From: Antedon mediterranea
Taxonomy: Eukaryota; Echinodermata; Crinoidea; Comatulida; Antedonidae
DNA length: 64,000 bases
Reading direction: 5' to 3'
Assembly (NCBI RefSeq): GCF_964355755.1
Contig: NC_092670.1
Coordinates: 27,269,795-27,333,794 of the forward strand
The notes below the pieces were generated by a model. That model worked only from the letters and a program-made list of their open reading frames with translations. It did no database searches and was not told the origin of the DNA. Below are positions 47,126-60,823 of this stretch, piece by piece. Position numbers and translations under genes: made by a program. Each line of letters begins with the position of its first letter. Position 1 is the stretch's first letter.

Positions 47126-47881
47126 AGCACATTAAAATTGAGAGGATAAGATGGACATCATAATTTATTATTAAGGGGCAAAACAGCAAATCCTTACTGA
47201 GGGGACACTCCTATAAAGCGGACATTAAGGGGACGGGGAACGTTTAAGCTCAGTGCCAATGTTCACTCAATATATTTTCCATCACAAAATAACAAAAAAG
47301 ACGAAATTTATATCCATTTATCGTTATTAAATAAAAATGGATATCATGATAATTATGATACTTTGTTTGTCTTGAAAGTTTTCATTGGTGAAACGTTGCC
47401 TGCTACATTTTGAATTTCCGAGTCCAGATCAGTATTGGTATTGGTTTTCTGTGATCTATTCTAACTAATGAAACAATTTTTAGAAAATGATATATCTGAT
47501 AGATATCATCTAAGTGATGTTTTACATATAAGTTATAACGTTTAACTTTTCATTCTCCATACATTCAATTCTTTTAATATAGTTCTTGTATAACACCATA
47601 TCAAGTAGTAGTAGAAATTATTGTAGGGTTTTCTTATTATTCAGTCAATTCAGTGTTTCTATACAGAAAAGAGTAGTCAGTGACCTTAACATCAATTAAT
47701 TGTATAATTTGGACCCAAGGTCGAATAGCAAGAAACTCAGGTCCAGTTACATTGGTGTTCATTGGTCAATAGGAAATGAACAGCACACTTATGGGTGGTG
47801 ACAAAGTTTAGTTATTGATAAATTGTCCTTGGGAAAAACACATTAGTTGGGTTGACCATGGGCTGACAGAGTTAACGACTT
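47126..47881. other. Non-coding sequence
   Basis: No gene is seen. GGACACTCCTATAAAGCGGA is near 47203, part of a degenerate repeat style. Confidence 0.4.
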
Positions 47882-47913
47882 CGTAACGCTATCCGGGGCT
47901 CCTGCGCCTAATG
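47882..47913 (-). repeat. Perfect 32-bp inverted repeat, right arm
   Basis: Exact reverse complement of 43236-43267. The two arms enclose the 1020-bp-period satellite. Confidence 0.9.
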
Positions 47914-47969
47914 CGAAACGAACGCGTTCATCCGTGTCTATTGTGAGGTATATTCAGAGCGTCATCGGA

Positions 47970-48065
47970 TTCAGGGACGATTTGGCCCTGAGACGATTCG
48001 GCCCGGGACTATTCGGCCTACTATTGGTGGGACGATTCGGCCCACCTTTGGGCCGAAACATCCCA
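47970..48065. repeat. GACGATTCGGCCC short repeat cluster
   Basis: GACGATTTGGCCC, GACGATTCGGCCC (twice), GACTATTCGGCC and GGGCCGAAACATCCCAC occur within about 95 bases, in both orientations. Confidence 0.6.
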
Positions 48066-48354
48066 CTTTGTGGGTAGAAATGTCTCACTTTAGACCAAAT
48101 TCATATTCATTTTTTTTTATTTATCAAGTTTTTAAAGGTGTTTAACAATCCGTATTTTATTGATATTGACAAAGTTGATATAATATATATAATAAATTAC
48201 TAAAAAAACGTAATTTTATATTCAATTTATTACTTCGAAAACCTTGTTTATTTCCAAGCGGCCAACAGAGGGCGTAACTTGTTTACATCGTTCGCGTGAC
48301 TAAAAAATGATTATTTTCGAAAATGTTTGCTTTATTGCATCTTTATCCCTAGTA

Positions 48355-48507
48355 GTGCTACCCCATAGTCTCTCTGAAAATGAAGTTTGTTTCATACTTA
48401 TAAATGCATTTCAAAGCCGATAAATATATTTAAAAAAATATATATATAAAGCATAAAATAAGCTTTTTTCCCCAAACTTTATTTTCAGAGAGACTATGGG
48501 GTAGTAC
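48355..48507. repeat. 35-bp near-perfect inverted repeat with 83-nt spacer
   Basis: Left 48355-48389 contains CCCCATAGTCTCTCTGAAAA. Right 48473-48507 is its reverse complement, with two mismatches over 35 bases. The RNA would form a long hairpin. It may be a small MITE or a hairpin RNA source. Confidence 0.8.
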
Positions 48508-48984
48508 CAAAGACATTTTTGACATTCCATTCTCTAGGAAATCAACACGTGTACCTCTCTCGCAAATGAAATGAACAGCGATGGCCAGGACAAGTTCAAT
48601 AACTGGCGGTGAATAAAAGTAACTGATATGCCGATCAAATAACATGCCGCAAAGAAAAAAAAATTGCGAGGGAATTCTGGAGCGCGTGTGAGAAAGACTT
48701 ACGTCCGACAATCGTAATACTAGGCCTAAAATTAAACTTTAGCTAATATGCTTACCCCTAACCTAGAGGCCTATGCAAAAAATCAATTTTAATATAATAA
48801 TAATTGGTGTAATATTTTAATATTGATACACTATTCCTGTTTTAGTAGGCTAGGCATATTACGACTTTTATTTATTGTTGTCCATGTACGTACTAATAAA
48901 CCTGGCGCTAGTTTCCTTCGCTTGTATTTGTACTCCAAATTTGATAACTAGCTTTATCGTGTGAATACCACACTTTAGAAGTAA
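48508..48984. other. Non-coding sequence
   Basis: No gene is seen. The minus-strand frame across 48430-48711 has no recognisable domain. Confidence 0.4.
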
Positions 48985-51559
48985 GCGACAGAGAGATCAG
49001 CGAGAGAGAATTCAGTGCGAGAGAGATAGATCAGCGAGAGAGAGATAGATCAGCGAGAGAGAGATAGATCAGCGAGAGAGAGACAGATCAGCGAGAGAGA
49101 GATAGATCAGCGAGAGAGAGATAGATCAGCGAGAGAGAGATAGATCAGCGAGAGAGAGATAGATCAGCGAGAGAGATAGATCAGCGACAGAGAGATAGAT
49201 CAGCGAGAGACAGATAGATCAGCGAGAGACAGATAGATCAGCGAGAGATACAGATAGATCAGCGAGAGACAGATAGATCAGCGAATGAGAGAGATAAGCG
49301 AGAGATAGAGAGAGATCAGCGATAGAGAGATAAGCGAGAGAGAGAGAAAGATCAGCGAGAGAGAGAGAGATCACCTAGAGAGATCAGCGAGAGAGAGAGA
49401 GAGAGAAAGAGAGGTAAGCGACAGAGAGATCAGCGAGAGATAATTCAGTGCGAGAGAGATAGATCAGCGAGAGAGAGATAGATCAGCGAGAGAGAGATAG
49501 ATCAGCGAGAGAGAGATAGATCAGCGAGAGAGACAGATCAGCGAGAGAGAGATAGATCAGCGAGAGAGAGATAGATCAGCGAGAGAGAGATAGATCAGCG
49601 AGAGACAGATAGATCAGCGAGAGACAGATAGATTAGCGAGAGACAGATAGATCAGCGAGAGATACAGATAGATCAGCGAGAGACAGATAGATCAGCGAAT
49701 GAGACAGATAGATCAGCGAGAGAGACAGATAGATCAGCGAGAGAGAGATAGAGCAGCGAGAGAGAGATAGATCAGCGAGAGAGAGATAGATCAGCGAGAG
49801 AGAGACAGATCAGCGAGAGAGAGATAGATCAGCGAGAGAGAGATAGATCAGCGAGAGAGAGATAGATCAGCGAGAGAGAGATAGATCAGCGAGAGAGAGA
49901 TAGATAGATCAGCGAGAGAGATAGATAGATCAGCGAGAGAGAGATAGATCAGCGAGAGAGATAGATAGATCAGCGAGAGAGAGATAGATCAGCGATAGAG
50001 AGATAGATAGATCAGCGAGAGAGAGATAGATCAGCGAGAGAGAGATAGATAGATCAGCGGGGGAGAGATAGATAGATCAGCGAGAGAGAGAGATAGATAG
50101 ACCAGCAAGAGAGAGATAGATAGATCAGCGAGAGAGAAATAGATAGATCAGCGAGAGAGAGATAGATAGATCAGCGAGAGAGAGAGATAGATAGATCAAC
50201 GAGAGAGAGAGATAGATAGATCAGCGAGAGAGAGATAGATCAGCGAGAGAGAGATAGATAAGCGAGAGAGAGATAGATCAGCGAGAGAGAGATAGATCAG
50301 CGAGAGAGAGAGATGTATCAGCGAGAGAGAGATAGATCAGCGAGAGAGAGATAGATAGATCAGCGAGAGAGAGATAGATCAGCGAGAGAGAGATAGATAG
50401 ATCAGCGACAGAGAGAAAGATAGATCAGCGAGAGAGAGATAGATAGATCAGCGAGAGAGAGATAGATCAGCGAGAGAGATAGATAGATCAGCGAGAGAGA
50501 GAGATGGATCAGCGAGAGAGAGATAGATAGATCAGCGATGGAGATAGATAGATCAGCGAGAGAGAGAGATAGATCAGCGAGAGAGATAGATAGATCAGCG
50601 AGAGAGAGAGATAGATCAGCGAGAGAGAGATAGATAGATCAGCGAGAGAGAGATAGATCATCGAGAGAGTGATAGATAGATCAGCGAGAGAGAGAGATAG
50701 ATCAGCGAGAGAGAGATAGATAGATCAGCGAGAGAGAGATAGATAGACCAGCAAGAGAGAGATAGATAGATCAGCGAGAGAGAGATAGATAGATCAGCGA
50801 GAGAGAGATAGATCAGCGAGAGAGAGATAGATAGATCAGCGAGAGAGAGAGATAGATAGATCAGCCAGAGAGAGATAGATCAGCGAGAGAGAGATAGATC
50901 AGAGAGAGAGAGAGATAGATCAGCGAGAGAGAGATATATCAGCGAGAGAGAGATAGATCAGTGAGAGAGAGATAGATAGATCAGCGAGAGAGAGATAGAT
51001 AGATCAGCGAGAGAGATAGATCAGCGAGAGAGAGAGATAGATAGATCAGTGAGAGAGAGATAGATCAGCGAGAGAGATAGATAGATAAGCGAGAGAGAGA
51101 GATAGATCAGCGAGAGAGAGATAGATAGATCAGCGAGAGAGAGATAGATCAGCGAGAGAGAGATAGATTGATCAGCGAGAGAGAGATAGATCAGCGAGAG
51201 AGAGATAGATAGATCAGCGAGGGAGAGATAGATAGATCAGCGAGAGAGAGATAGATAGATCAGCGAGAGAGAGATAGATAGATCAGCGAGAGGGAGATAG
51301 ATCAGCGAGAGAGAGATAGATAGATCAGCGAGAGAGAGATAGATAGATCAGCGAGAGAGAGATAGATCAGCGAGAGAGAGATAGATAGATCAGCGAGAGA
51401 GAGATAGATAGATCAGCGAGAGACAGATAGATCAGCGAGAGGAGATAGATAGATCAGCGAGAGAGAGATAGATAGACCAGCAAGAGAGAGAGATAGATCA
51501 GCGAGAGAGAGAGATAGATCAGCGAGAGCGAGATAGATCAGCGAGAGAGAGATAGATCA
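48985..51559 (+). repeat. 19-bp (GAGAGAGATAGATCAGCGA) satellite, block 1
   Basis: The 19-bp unit, with a frequent 23-bp form that has an extra GATA, repeats for 2.6 kb. Variants include CAGA for GAGA, and GGGGGAGA. The array is interrupted by the LINE at 51560. Confidence 0.97.
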
Positions 51560-54500
51560 TTGCCATGTGTCATAGCTTTGAACACTATTATCATCCAAGT
51601 GTTTAAGTGCCTGATTGCCATATTCATGTAGTTTTCATAATTGTTTATACCATTCCATAATGTTCTCTAGTTGTTTTGCAATTTTTAGTTCCTTGCCGGA
51701 GTTCTGCTTAACTCACCTTACTTTGACAGTCTTGTTTTTATGCATTGTTAATTTTTCTTTTTTCCAATATTCAGTTTGATCTAATATTTGTTTATTTATT
51801 TATACAGTGTATATTTATTTATATATATTTTATACATATATTTTAAATTATATATTAACTAGTATTTTCACTGAACAGATTTCTCTTTTTATATTTTCAT
51901 TTTTACTTGATGTACAACCTTAACGCAGATGACGGAACATCGTACCACGACCGATTATCAAACATAAACTTCTTCCCCTTGCCCAGCTATTCAGACAACC
52001 GTAACATTAACAGGAACCTTGGCAATTCTACATCTAACATTGATCCCGACTCTAATTTTTTCACCAACAGCAACCACAGTCCCTCTCAATATTATGATCC
52101 TAATGAATTTCCTGTTGACTCACTTTCTGATTGCTTCTCCACTATTCATTTCAACTCTAGAAGCATCCTCAAGCACATTGATGAAATTAAACAACTCCTA
52201 TCATCCATTAATCTGCCTTTCGATATTATTGGAGTAAGTGAAACTTGGCTCAAGTACGATAATCCTTTGGTCCAACTCCCAAATTATAATTTTGTCTCTA
52301 ACCACAGAACCCATAAAGACGGTGGAGGAGTCGCCATGTATATCCTTGATACTCTACAATTCTCCATTAGAAGTGACCTACACCCACACCCTTCCAACTG
52401 CGAATCCATCTTTATTGAAATTAAACGGCCTCATCACAAAAACATTATAGTGGGTACTGTATATAGACCCTCCTCCTCTGACCCAAATCAATTCTTAATT
52501 GAACTTGACATTGTCCTTTCCAATTTAACAAAAGAAAATAAAAATGTTTATATTCTTGGAGACTTTAACATTGACATTCTTAAACATGAATCCGACAATA
52601 CTGCCCGTCAATTCATTAACACACTGTTTAGCAATCACTATCTTCCACTTATCGACAGACCATCCAGAATAACAAATTCCACAGCCTCATTATTAGATAA
52701 TATTATTACAAATCAATTTGATTGTTCTCATATAAGTGGTCTGCTATATAGTGATATCTCTGATCATCTCCCTGTTTTTAATATTTCAAACCTCTCTGAT
52801 AGTTTTGCCACTAGTTCAAACAATGAAGAGATCCCATCTCTCAGACAGATTAACAATACGTCTCTTAACAACTTTTACCATGATGTCTCTAATCAAACTT
52901 GGTTTGATATCCTTAATTCTAATGATCCTGAATTTGCTTATGACCTCTTTGATAACACACTTAAAGCCCTTTATGACCAACACTTCCCGTTACTGAAAAG
53001 GAACAATACAAACAAGAACAAAAAAATTAAATCTTGGATGTCACATGGACTGCTAAAATCAATAAAGTATAAACATAAACTCTATGCAAAATTTCTTCAC
53101 CGCCCTTCTCCTGCCAATGAAATCAAATATAAACGATATCGTAATAAACTTAACTCCACTATCAAAATTGCCAAAAGAATCCACTTTCATGATATTTTCA
53201 CCAAGCAAAAAAATGATATTAAGGCAACCTGGAAATCAATTAACTCTTTATTGAACCATAAAAACCGAAACCAACACAAAGGCAATACCCCTGTCAACTG
53301 TAACGGAGTACCAACTAAAGACCCCGTCATTATTTCTAAAGCATTTAATGATTTTTTTGTCGAAATCGGACCCTCCCTTGCTAACAAAATCCCTCCCAGC
53401 AATGTTTCTTTCAAAGAATTTCTTCCTCAACCAAATCCGAAATCAATGTTCTTAACCCCCGTCCTAGAAGATGATATCATAAGAATTATCTCCTCCTTCG
53501 ATAACAATAAAGCTCCTGGTACTGATGATTTCCATACTAAAGCCATTAAACATGTTATCAACCTTATCTCCCTTCCCTTGTGTCACATTTTTAATCTTGT
53601 CCTCTGCAAAGGTGTTTTTCCGAACAGGTTGAAGCTGGCGCGCGTTACCCCTGTTTACAAATCTGGCCCCAAATCCAACCTTTCTAACTATCGTCCTATC
53701 TCCATCCTGTCAATCTTTTCGAAAGCCTTGGAAAGAATTATCTATGATAGAACATTTTCATTTATCAGCAAACATAACATCCTCTTCAAGAGACAATATG
53801 GCTTTAGAAAAGGACATAACACCTCCATGGCTTTGATCGACCTCACTAACAAAATTATTCATGCATTCGAAAATCGTAAATTTGGAATCGGACTTTTCAT
53901 CGACCTTTCCAAGGCTTTCGACACCATTGATCATAATATTCTTCTTTTTAAATTGTCTCACTATGGAATCCGAGGACCCGCCTTAAACGTTTTCAAAAGC
54001 TATCTCACTAACCGCTCCCAATGTACTAAATATTTTAACTCTATTTCTAATTTTTGCCCTATCACCTGTGGCGTTCCCCAGGGCTCCTTACTTGGCCCGC
54101 TTCTGTTCACCTTTTACATTAATGATATCCACCGAACCTCAAACCTGCTAAATCTTTTTCTATATGCTGATGACACTACAGTTTTTCATGCCAACAAAAA
54201 TATCCAAACTCTTTTTGACACCTTTAATACCAACGTTATCCCCTTGTCCCAGTACTTTATTGCCAACAAACTCTCCCTCAATCATAATAAATGTAGTTAC
54301 ATCCTATTCGAAACCCCGCAGTTGACTAGAGGTATTGATGTGTCCCCACTTAAAGTCGTTATTGATAATCAAGAAATCCCCTCTGTTAAGTATAATAAAT
54401 TTCTTGGCATTATCATCGACAACTCTCTCTCATGGAAACCCCATATCCAAGAAATTGAGAACAAAGTGTCTAAGAACCTTGGGATCATTTCTAGGCTTTC

Positions 54501-55376
54501 TTCCTTCCTCCCAACTAATATTCTCAGGACCCTTTATTGCACACTCATCCTTCCTTATTTGAGCTATGGTAACATTGTCTGGGCCAACACTTACCCTTCA
54601 AACATCATTAAACTCTCTATCCTACAAAAAAAAGCTATCAGGACTATATCTGGCGCTCATCCACTGTCACATTCCTCCCACTTATTCTCCAAACTCAATC
54701 TTCTCAAACTCTCGGACATTAACCTATCCCAGCAAGGTGTCTTTGTTTTTTTGGCCACTCACTCACTTCTACCTTGCCATCTTAACGACATTTTCGCTCC
54801 TAATAATACCGTTCATAAATATTATACTAGAACAAGAAATAACATATATATCCCTAACCATAACACCAATTATTTTCAACATAGCATTAGATATTCTGGA
54901 CCTCTATTGTTTAACAATTTACCCCCCTCAATTTCCTGTGCTGCTAACCGCTATTCATTCAATAATAACATAAAAAATTACCTTTTGTCTCATTACTGAT
55001 CGATCTGTTTGATATGGTCGTTGTTTCCATGTTCCGTGACTTGCTATCTTTATTATTCAATTGTCATCATATTCGCTATTTGCCATGCAGCTGTACTTTT
55101 TTCTGTTCTTTTTTTTATTTTTTATTCCAACTTTTATCTACTGGTTTTATATATATTTTGTATTTCTTTATTGTTTAATTAATTTATTTTCTTTATTTAT
55201 ATATTTTTTTCTTCTCTTAATTTAAATATTTTGTAAAGGCAATCCCGTCACAAGATTGTAATCTTTTTGGGATTTGCCTTCGTCCATTTTCTTGTTTTAT
55301 CACTTGCCATTTTGTTTTTGTTAATTTTGTCTTTTGGACGTGAATAAATGTTCCTTGAATTGAATTGAATTGAATA
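51560..55376 (+). mobile_element. Full-length single-ORF non-LTR retrotransposon (CR1/L2/Jockey group)
   Basis: It starts TTGCCATGTG after GATAGATCA of the satellite. It ends with AATAAATG and a (TTGAA)n-type tail before ATCA and GTGAGAGAG. ATCA on both sides (51556-51559 and 55377-55380) is a short possible target duplication. The 5' leader is about 350 bases. One 1029-residue reading frame encodes endonuclease and reverse transcriptase. No ORF1 is present. The satellite resumes on the other side in the same orientation. Confidence 0.9.
51910..54999 (+). CDS. LINE polyprotein: APE-type endonuclease and reverse transcriptase
   Basis: The first ATG of the frame is at 51910; the codon before it, TTG at 51907, is not needed. 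Stop TGA is at 54997-54999. The N-terminal 50 residues are Asn/Ser-rich. The endonuclease shows HFNSRSI, VSETWL (about residue 109), [16 protein letters not shown] (about 217) and [10 protein letters not shown] (about 285), the catalytic Glu, Asp/Asn and His blocks. The reverse transcriptase shows [21 protein letters not shown] (about 665), [14 protein letters not shown] and LYADDTTVF with the catalytic D755-D756. A thumb-like region and a roughly 200-residue C-terminal part follow. There is no internal stop. It is probably able to make protein, so the insertion is likely young. Confidence 0.93.
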   Translation: MYNLNADDGTSYHDRLSNINFFPLPSYSDNRNINRNLGNSTSNIDPDSNFFTNSNHSPSQYYDPNEFPVDSLSDCFSTIHFNSRSILKHIDEIKQLLSSINLPFDIIGVSETWLKYDNPLVQLPNYNFVSNHRTHKDGGGVAMYILDTLQFSIRSDLHPHPSNCESIFIEIKRPHHKNIIVGTVYRPSSSDPNQFLIELDIVLSNLTKENKNVYILGDFNIDILKHESDNTARQFINTLFSNHYLPLIDRPSRITNSTASLLDNIITNQFDCSHISGLLYSDISDHLPVFNISNLSDSFATSSNNEEIPSLRQINNTSLNNFYHDVSNQTWFDILNSNDPEFAYDLFDNTLKALYDQHFPLLKRNNTNKNKKIKSWMSHGLLKSIKYKHKLYAKFLHRPSPANEIKYKRYRNKLNSTIKIAKRIHFHDIFTKQKNDIKATWKSINSLLNHKNRNQHKGNTPVNCNGVPTKDPVIISKAFNDFFVEIGPSLANKIPPSNVSFKEFLPQPNPKSMFLTPVLEDDIIRIISSFDNNKAPGTDDFHTKAIKHVINLISLPLCHIFNLVLCKGVFPNRLKLARVTPVYKSGPKSNLSNYRPISILSIFSKALERIIYDRTFSFISKHNILFKRQYGFRKGHNTSMALIDLTNKIIHAFENRKFGIGLFIDLSKAFDTIDHNILLFKLSHYGIRGPALNVFKSYLTNRSQCTKYFNSISNFCPITCGVPQGSLLGPLLFTFYINDIHRTSNLLNLFLYADDTTVFHANKNIQTLFDTFNTNVIPLSQYFIANKLSLNHNKCSYILFETPQLTRGIDVSPLKVVIDNQEIPSVKYNKFLGIIIDNSLSWKPHIQEIENKVSKNLGIISRLSSFLPTNILRTLYCTLILPYLSYGNIVWANTYPSNIIKLSILQKKAIRTISGAHPLSHSSHLFSKLNLLKLSDINLSQQGVFVFLATHSLLPCHLNDIFAPNNTVHKYYTRTRNNIYIPNHNTNYFQHSIRYSGPLLFNNLPPSISCAANRYSFNNNIKNYLLSHY

Positions 55377-55455
55377 ATCAGTGAGAGAGAGAGAGAGAGA
55401 TAGATCAGCGAGAGAGAGATAGATCAGCGAGAGAGATAGATCAGCGAGAGAGAGT
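55377..55455 (+). repeat. 19-bp satellite, block 2 (right of the LINE)
   Basis: GATAGATCAGCGAGAGAGA units continue the interrupted array for about 80 bases and then pass abruptly into the 135/190-bp satellite. Confidence 0.9.
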
Positions 55456-58400
55456 AATATTGGCATTTATGCAAATATATTATGTTAACATCATCTTATA
55501 CAGCCACAGTAACTAGTTATGTCAAAAAATAAAAGGGTTAAAATTTGGCAATTTTTGCGAAATTTCCCCTTTTTAAAATTCGAAAATTATGCTATATTAT
55601 TGCCATTTATGCACATATATTGTGCTAACATCATCTTATAGAGCCATAGAAACTACTTATGTCAAAATATAAAAGGGTCGAAAATGGCAAAAATTTTCCA
55701 ATATTTTAAATTAAATATTTATGCTATAATATTGCCATTTATGGTCATATATTGTGTTAACATCATCTTATAGAGCCATCGTAACTAGTTATGTCAAAAA
55801 ATAAAAGGGTCGAAATTTTGCCAATTATCGAAAATTTCCCTCTGTGGGACCATAGGAATCTTTTCAAAAAATTGCCAAAATTTCCAATTTTAAAAATTCT
55901 ATAATTATGCTATAATATTGCCAGTTATGTAAATATTATATTGTGCTAACATCATCTTATAGAGACATAGTAACTAGTTATGTCAAAAAGTAAAAGGCTT
56001 TAAAAATGAAAATTAAATAATTAAGCTATAATATTGCCATTTATGCAAATATATTGTGCTAACATCATCTTATATAGCCATAGTAACTAGTTATGTCAAA
56101 AAATAAAAGGGTCAAAATTTGGCCATTTTCCGAAAATTTCCGTTCAGGGGACGACAGGAATTTTTTCGAAAAGTAACCAAAATGTCTACCATTTAAAATT
56201 CGAAAATTATGCTATAATATTTCCATTTATGCACATATATTGTGCTAACATCATCTTATACAGCCAGAGTAACTAGTTATGTCAAAAAATAAAAGGGTCG
56301 AAATTTTGCTATTTTTTGAAAAATTTCCTGCGGGGGACCACAAGAATTTTTTCGCAAAATGACCAAAATTTCCACCTTTTAAAATTCAATAATTAGACTA
56401 TAATATTGCCATTTATGCACATATGTTGTGTAGACATCAACTTATAGAGCCATAGTAACTAGTTATGTCAAAAAATAAAAGGTTTGAAATTTCGCCATTT
56501 TTGCGACAATTTCCCTGCGAGGGACCATACGATTTTTTTCGAAAACGACAAAAATTTCCACCTTTTTAAATTCTATAAATAGGCTATAATATTGCCATTT
56601 ATGCACATATATTGTGTTAACATCATCTTATAGAGCCATAGTAACTCGTTATGTCAAAAAACAAGGCCAACAATAATAAGTTGCGTGCTCTCAGAAATAA
56701 ATGAACTTTCAAAAAGTAATGTACTTTAAAACTTTTCTGTACATCAAAACAGTTCAAAAAGTACAGAAAAGCGATAAAACGCAAAGTGATATCGGACCGA
56801 CAGACAGACCAACAGACCGACCGACATAGTGAACTGTAGAGTCGCGTCTACGCGACTAATAAAAGGTTTGAAGTTTGGCCATTTTTGCGAAAATTTCTCT
56901 GCGGGGACCATAGGAATTTTTTTTGAAAAATGGCAAAAATTTCCAATTTTCAAAATTCTATAATTAGGCTAAAATATTGCCATTTATGCACATATATTGT
57001 ATTAACATCATCTTATAGAGCCATAGTAACTAGTTATGTCAAAAAATGAAAGGGTCGAAATTTGGCCATTTTTCGAAAATTTCCCTACGGTGGATCATAT
57101 GAATTTTTTCCGAAAAATGGCAAAATTTTCCACTTTTTCAAATTCAATAATTATGTTATAATATTGCCATTTATGCACATATATTGTGTTGACATCATCT
57201 TATAGAGCCATCGTAACTAGATATGTCAAAAAAATAAAAGAATCGAAAAATGTCGACATTTTCCACTTTTAAAAATTATATAATTATGCTATAATATTGC
57301 CATTTATACATATATATTTTGCTAACATCATCTTATAGAGCCATAGTAAGGAATTATATAAAAAAACAAAAGGCTTGAAATTTGGCCATTTTTCGAAAAT
57401 TTTCATGCGGGGGACTATAGGAATTTTTTTCGAAAAATGAACAAAATTTCCAATTTCTAAAATTTGAAAATTATGCTATAATATTGCCATTTATGCACAT
57501 TGTGTTAAAATCATCTGATAGAGCCATAGTTACTAGTTATGTCAAAAAAATAAAAGGGTCGAAATTTTGCCATTTTTCGAAAAATTTTCTGAGGGGGACC
57601 ATAGGAATTTTTGTGAAAAATGGCAAAAATGTCCACTTTTTAAAATTCGAAAATTATGCTATAATATTGCCATTTATGCAAATATATTATGCTAACATCA
57701 TCTTATAGAGACATAGCAGCTAGTTATGTCAAAAAAATAAAAGAATCGAAAAATTACAACATTTTCCACTTTTTAAAATTAAATAATTATGTTATAATAT
57801 TGCTATTTATGCACATATTATATTGTGTTAACATCATCTTATAGAGCCATAGTAACGAGTTATGTCAAAAAATAAAAGGATCGAAATTTTGCCATTTTTC
57901 GAAAATTTTCCTGCGTGGGACCATAGGATTTTTTTTCGAAAAATTGACAAAATTTCCAATTTCTAAAATTCGAAAATTATGCTATAATATTGTAATTTAT
58001 GCAAATATATTGTGCTAACATCATCTTATAGAGCCATAGTAACGAATTATGTCAAAAAATAAAAGGGTTGAAAGTTGCTCATTTTTCGAAAATTTTCCTG
58101 CGGGGGACCATAGGATTTTTTTCAAAAAATGGACAAAATTTCCAATTTCTAAAATTCGAAAATTATGCTATAATATTGCCATTTATCCAAATATATTGTG
58201 ATAACATCATCTTATAGAGACATAGCAACTAGTTATGTTTAAAAAAAAAGGGGCGAAAAATGGCACCATTTTCCACATTTTAAAATTAAATAAATATGCT
58301 ATAATATTGCCATTTATACAGATATATTTTGCTAACATCATCTTATAGAGCCATAGTAACGAATTATATCAAAAATTAAAAGGGTTGAAATTTGACAATT

Positions 58401-59473
58401 TTTCGAAAATTTTCCTACGGGGGACCATAAGAATTTTTTCGAAAATGAACTAAATTTCCAATTTCTAAAATTCGAAAATTATGCTATAATATTGCAATTT
58501 ATGCAAATATATTGTACTAACATCATCTTATAGAGCCATAGTTAAAAAAATAAAAGGGTCGAAATTTCGCTATTTTTCGAAAATTTTCCTGCGGGGATCA
58601 TAGGAAGTTTTTGGAAAAACAAACAAAAAATAAACAAAATTTCCACCTTTTAAAATTAAATAATTAGGCTATAATTTGAAATTTCACCGTTATTGCGAAA
58701 ATTTACCTCCGGGGACCATAGGAATTTTTTCGAAAAATTGCCAAAATTTCCACTTTTTAAAATTCAAAAATTATGCTATAATATTGCCATTTATGCACAT
58801 ATATTGTGCTAACATCATCTTATAGAGCCATAGTAACTAGTTATGTCAAAAATTAAAAGGGTCTAAATTTGGCCATTTTTCGAAAATTTCCTTGCGGGGG
58901 ACCACTAGATTTTTTTTTCGAAAAATGGCGAAAATTTACACTTTTTTAAATTCGAAAATTATGCTATAATATTGCCATTTATGCAAATATATTGTGCTAA
59001 AATCATCTTATACAGCCAGAGTAACTAGTTATGTCAAAAAATAAAAGGGGCGAAATTTGGATATTTTTCGAAAATTTTCCTGCGGGGGACCATAGGAATT
59101 TTTTCGAAAAATTACAAAAATGTCCACCTTTTAAAACTCAATATAATTAGACTATAATATTGCCATTTATGCACATATTATATTGTGTTAACATCATCTT
59201 ATAGAGCCATAGTAACGAGTTATGTCAAAAAATAAAAGGATCGAAATTTGGCCATTTTTTGAAAATTTTCTTGCAGGGGACCATAGAATTTTTTTCGAAA
59301 AATTGACAAAATTTCCAATTTCTAAAATTCGAAAATTATGCTATAATATTGTAATTTATACAAATATATTGTGTTAACATCATCTTATAGAGACATAGCA
59401 GCTAGTTATGTCAAAAAAATAAAAGGGTCGAAAAATGACCAAAATTCCCACTTTTTAAAATTCAAAAATTAGA
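55456..59473 (+). repeat. 135/190-bp AT-rich satellite, + orientation
   Basis: Units contain CTAACATCATCTTATAGAGC, CATAGTAACTAGTTATGTCA, AAAATAAAAGGGTCGAAATT and TATGCTATAATATTGCC. Longer units add a GGGGGACCATAGGAATTTTT segment. Spacing of ATCATCTTATA ranges from 132 to 190 bases. A 200-bp insert lies at 56661-56857. Confidence 0.95.
56661..56857 (+). mobile_element. 200-bp insert in the + arm of the satellite
   Basis: It runs from ACAAGGCCAACAATAATAAG to a palindromic GAGTCGCGTCTACGCGACTA. It contains GACCGACAGACAGACC repeats. The same sequence occurs inverted at 62116-62315. It is probably a small MITE-type element that became part of the satellite. Confidence 0.75.
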
Positions 59474-60823
59474 GATAGATCAGCGAGAGAGAGATAGATC
59501 AGCGAGAGAGAGATAGATCAGCGAGAGAGAGAGATAGATCAGCGAGAGAGATAGATCAACGAGAGAGAGATAGATCAGCGAGAGAGAGATAGATCAGCGG
59601 GGGAGAGAGAGATAGATCAGCGAGAGAGAGAGATAGATCAGCGAGAGAGAGAGAGATAGATCAGCGAGAGAGAGATAGATCAGCGAGAGAGAGTTAGATA
59701 GATCAGTGAGAGAGAGCTAGACCAGCGAGAGAGAGACAGATCAGCGAGAGAGAGATAGATAGATCAGCGAGAGAGAGATAGATCAGCGAGAGAGATAGAT
59801 CAGCGAGAGAGATAGATCAGCGAGAGAGAGATAGATCAGCGAGAAAGAGATAGATCAGCGAGAGAGAGAGAGATAGATCAGCGAGAGAGAAATAGATAGA
59901 TCAGCGAGAGAGAGAGATAGATCAGCAAGGGAGAGATAGATCAGCGAGAGAGATAGATCAGCGAGAGAGAGGTAGATAGATCAGCGAGAGAGAGATAGTT
60001 CAGGGAGAGAGAGAGATAGATAGATCAGCGAGAGAGAGAGATAGATCAACGAGAGAGAGAGAGATAGATCAGCGAGAGAGAGAGAGAGAGAGAGAGATAG
60101 ATCAGCGAGAGAGAGATAGATCAGCGAGAGAGAGAGATAGAGAGAGAGATAGATCAGCGAGAGAGAGAGAGAGATAGATCAGCGAGAGAGAGATAGATAG
60201 ATCAGCGAGAGAGAGATAGATCAGCGAGAGAGAGATAGATCAGCGAGAAAGAGGTAGATAGATCAGCGAGAGAAAGATAGATCAGCGAGAGAGAGATAGA
60301 TCAGCGAAAGAGAGATAGATCAGCGAGAGAGATAGATCAGCGAGAGAGATAGATAGATCAGCGAGAGAGAGATAGATCAGCGAGAGAGAGATAGATAGAT
60401 TAGCGAGAGAGAGATAGATCAGCGAGAGAGAGATAGATAGATCAGCGAGAGAGAGATAGATCAGCGAGAGAGAGATAGATAGATCAGCGAGAGAGAGATA
60501 GATAGATCAGCGAGAGAGAGATAGATAGATCAGCGAGAGAGAGACAGATAGATCAGCGAGAGAGAGATGGATCAGCGAGAGAGAGAGATAGATCAGCGAA
60601 AGAGAGATAGATAGATCAGCGAGAGTGAGATAGATCAGCGAGAGAGAGATAGATAGATCAGCGAGAGATAGATAGATCAGCGAGAGACAGATAGATCAGC
60701 GAGAGACAGATAGATCAACGAGAGACAGATAGATCAGCGAGAGAGAGATAGATCAGCAAGAGAGAGATAGATCAGCGAGAGAGAGATAGATCAGCGAGAG
60801 AGAGATAGATCTGCGAGAGAGAG
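59474..60823 (+). repeat. 19-bp satellite, block 3
   Basis: 1.35 kb of GAGAGAGATAGATCAGCGA units, the same orientation as blocks 1 and 2. It lies between oppositely oriented arms of the 135/190-bp satellite. Confidence 0.97.

Noticed and set aside
48985-51559. CRISPR-like regular array
   Set aside because: Units are contiguous 19/23-bp simple repeats with no unique spacers, in a eukaryotic context.
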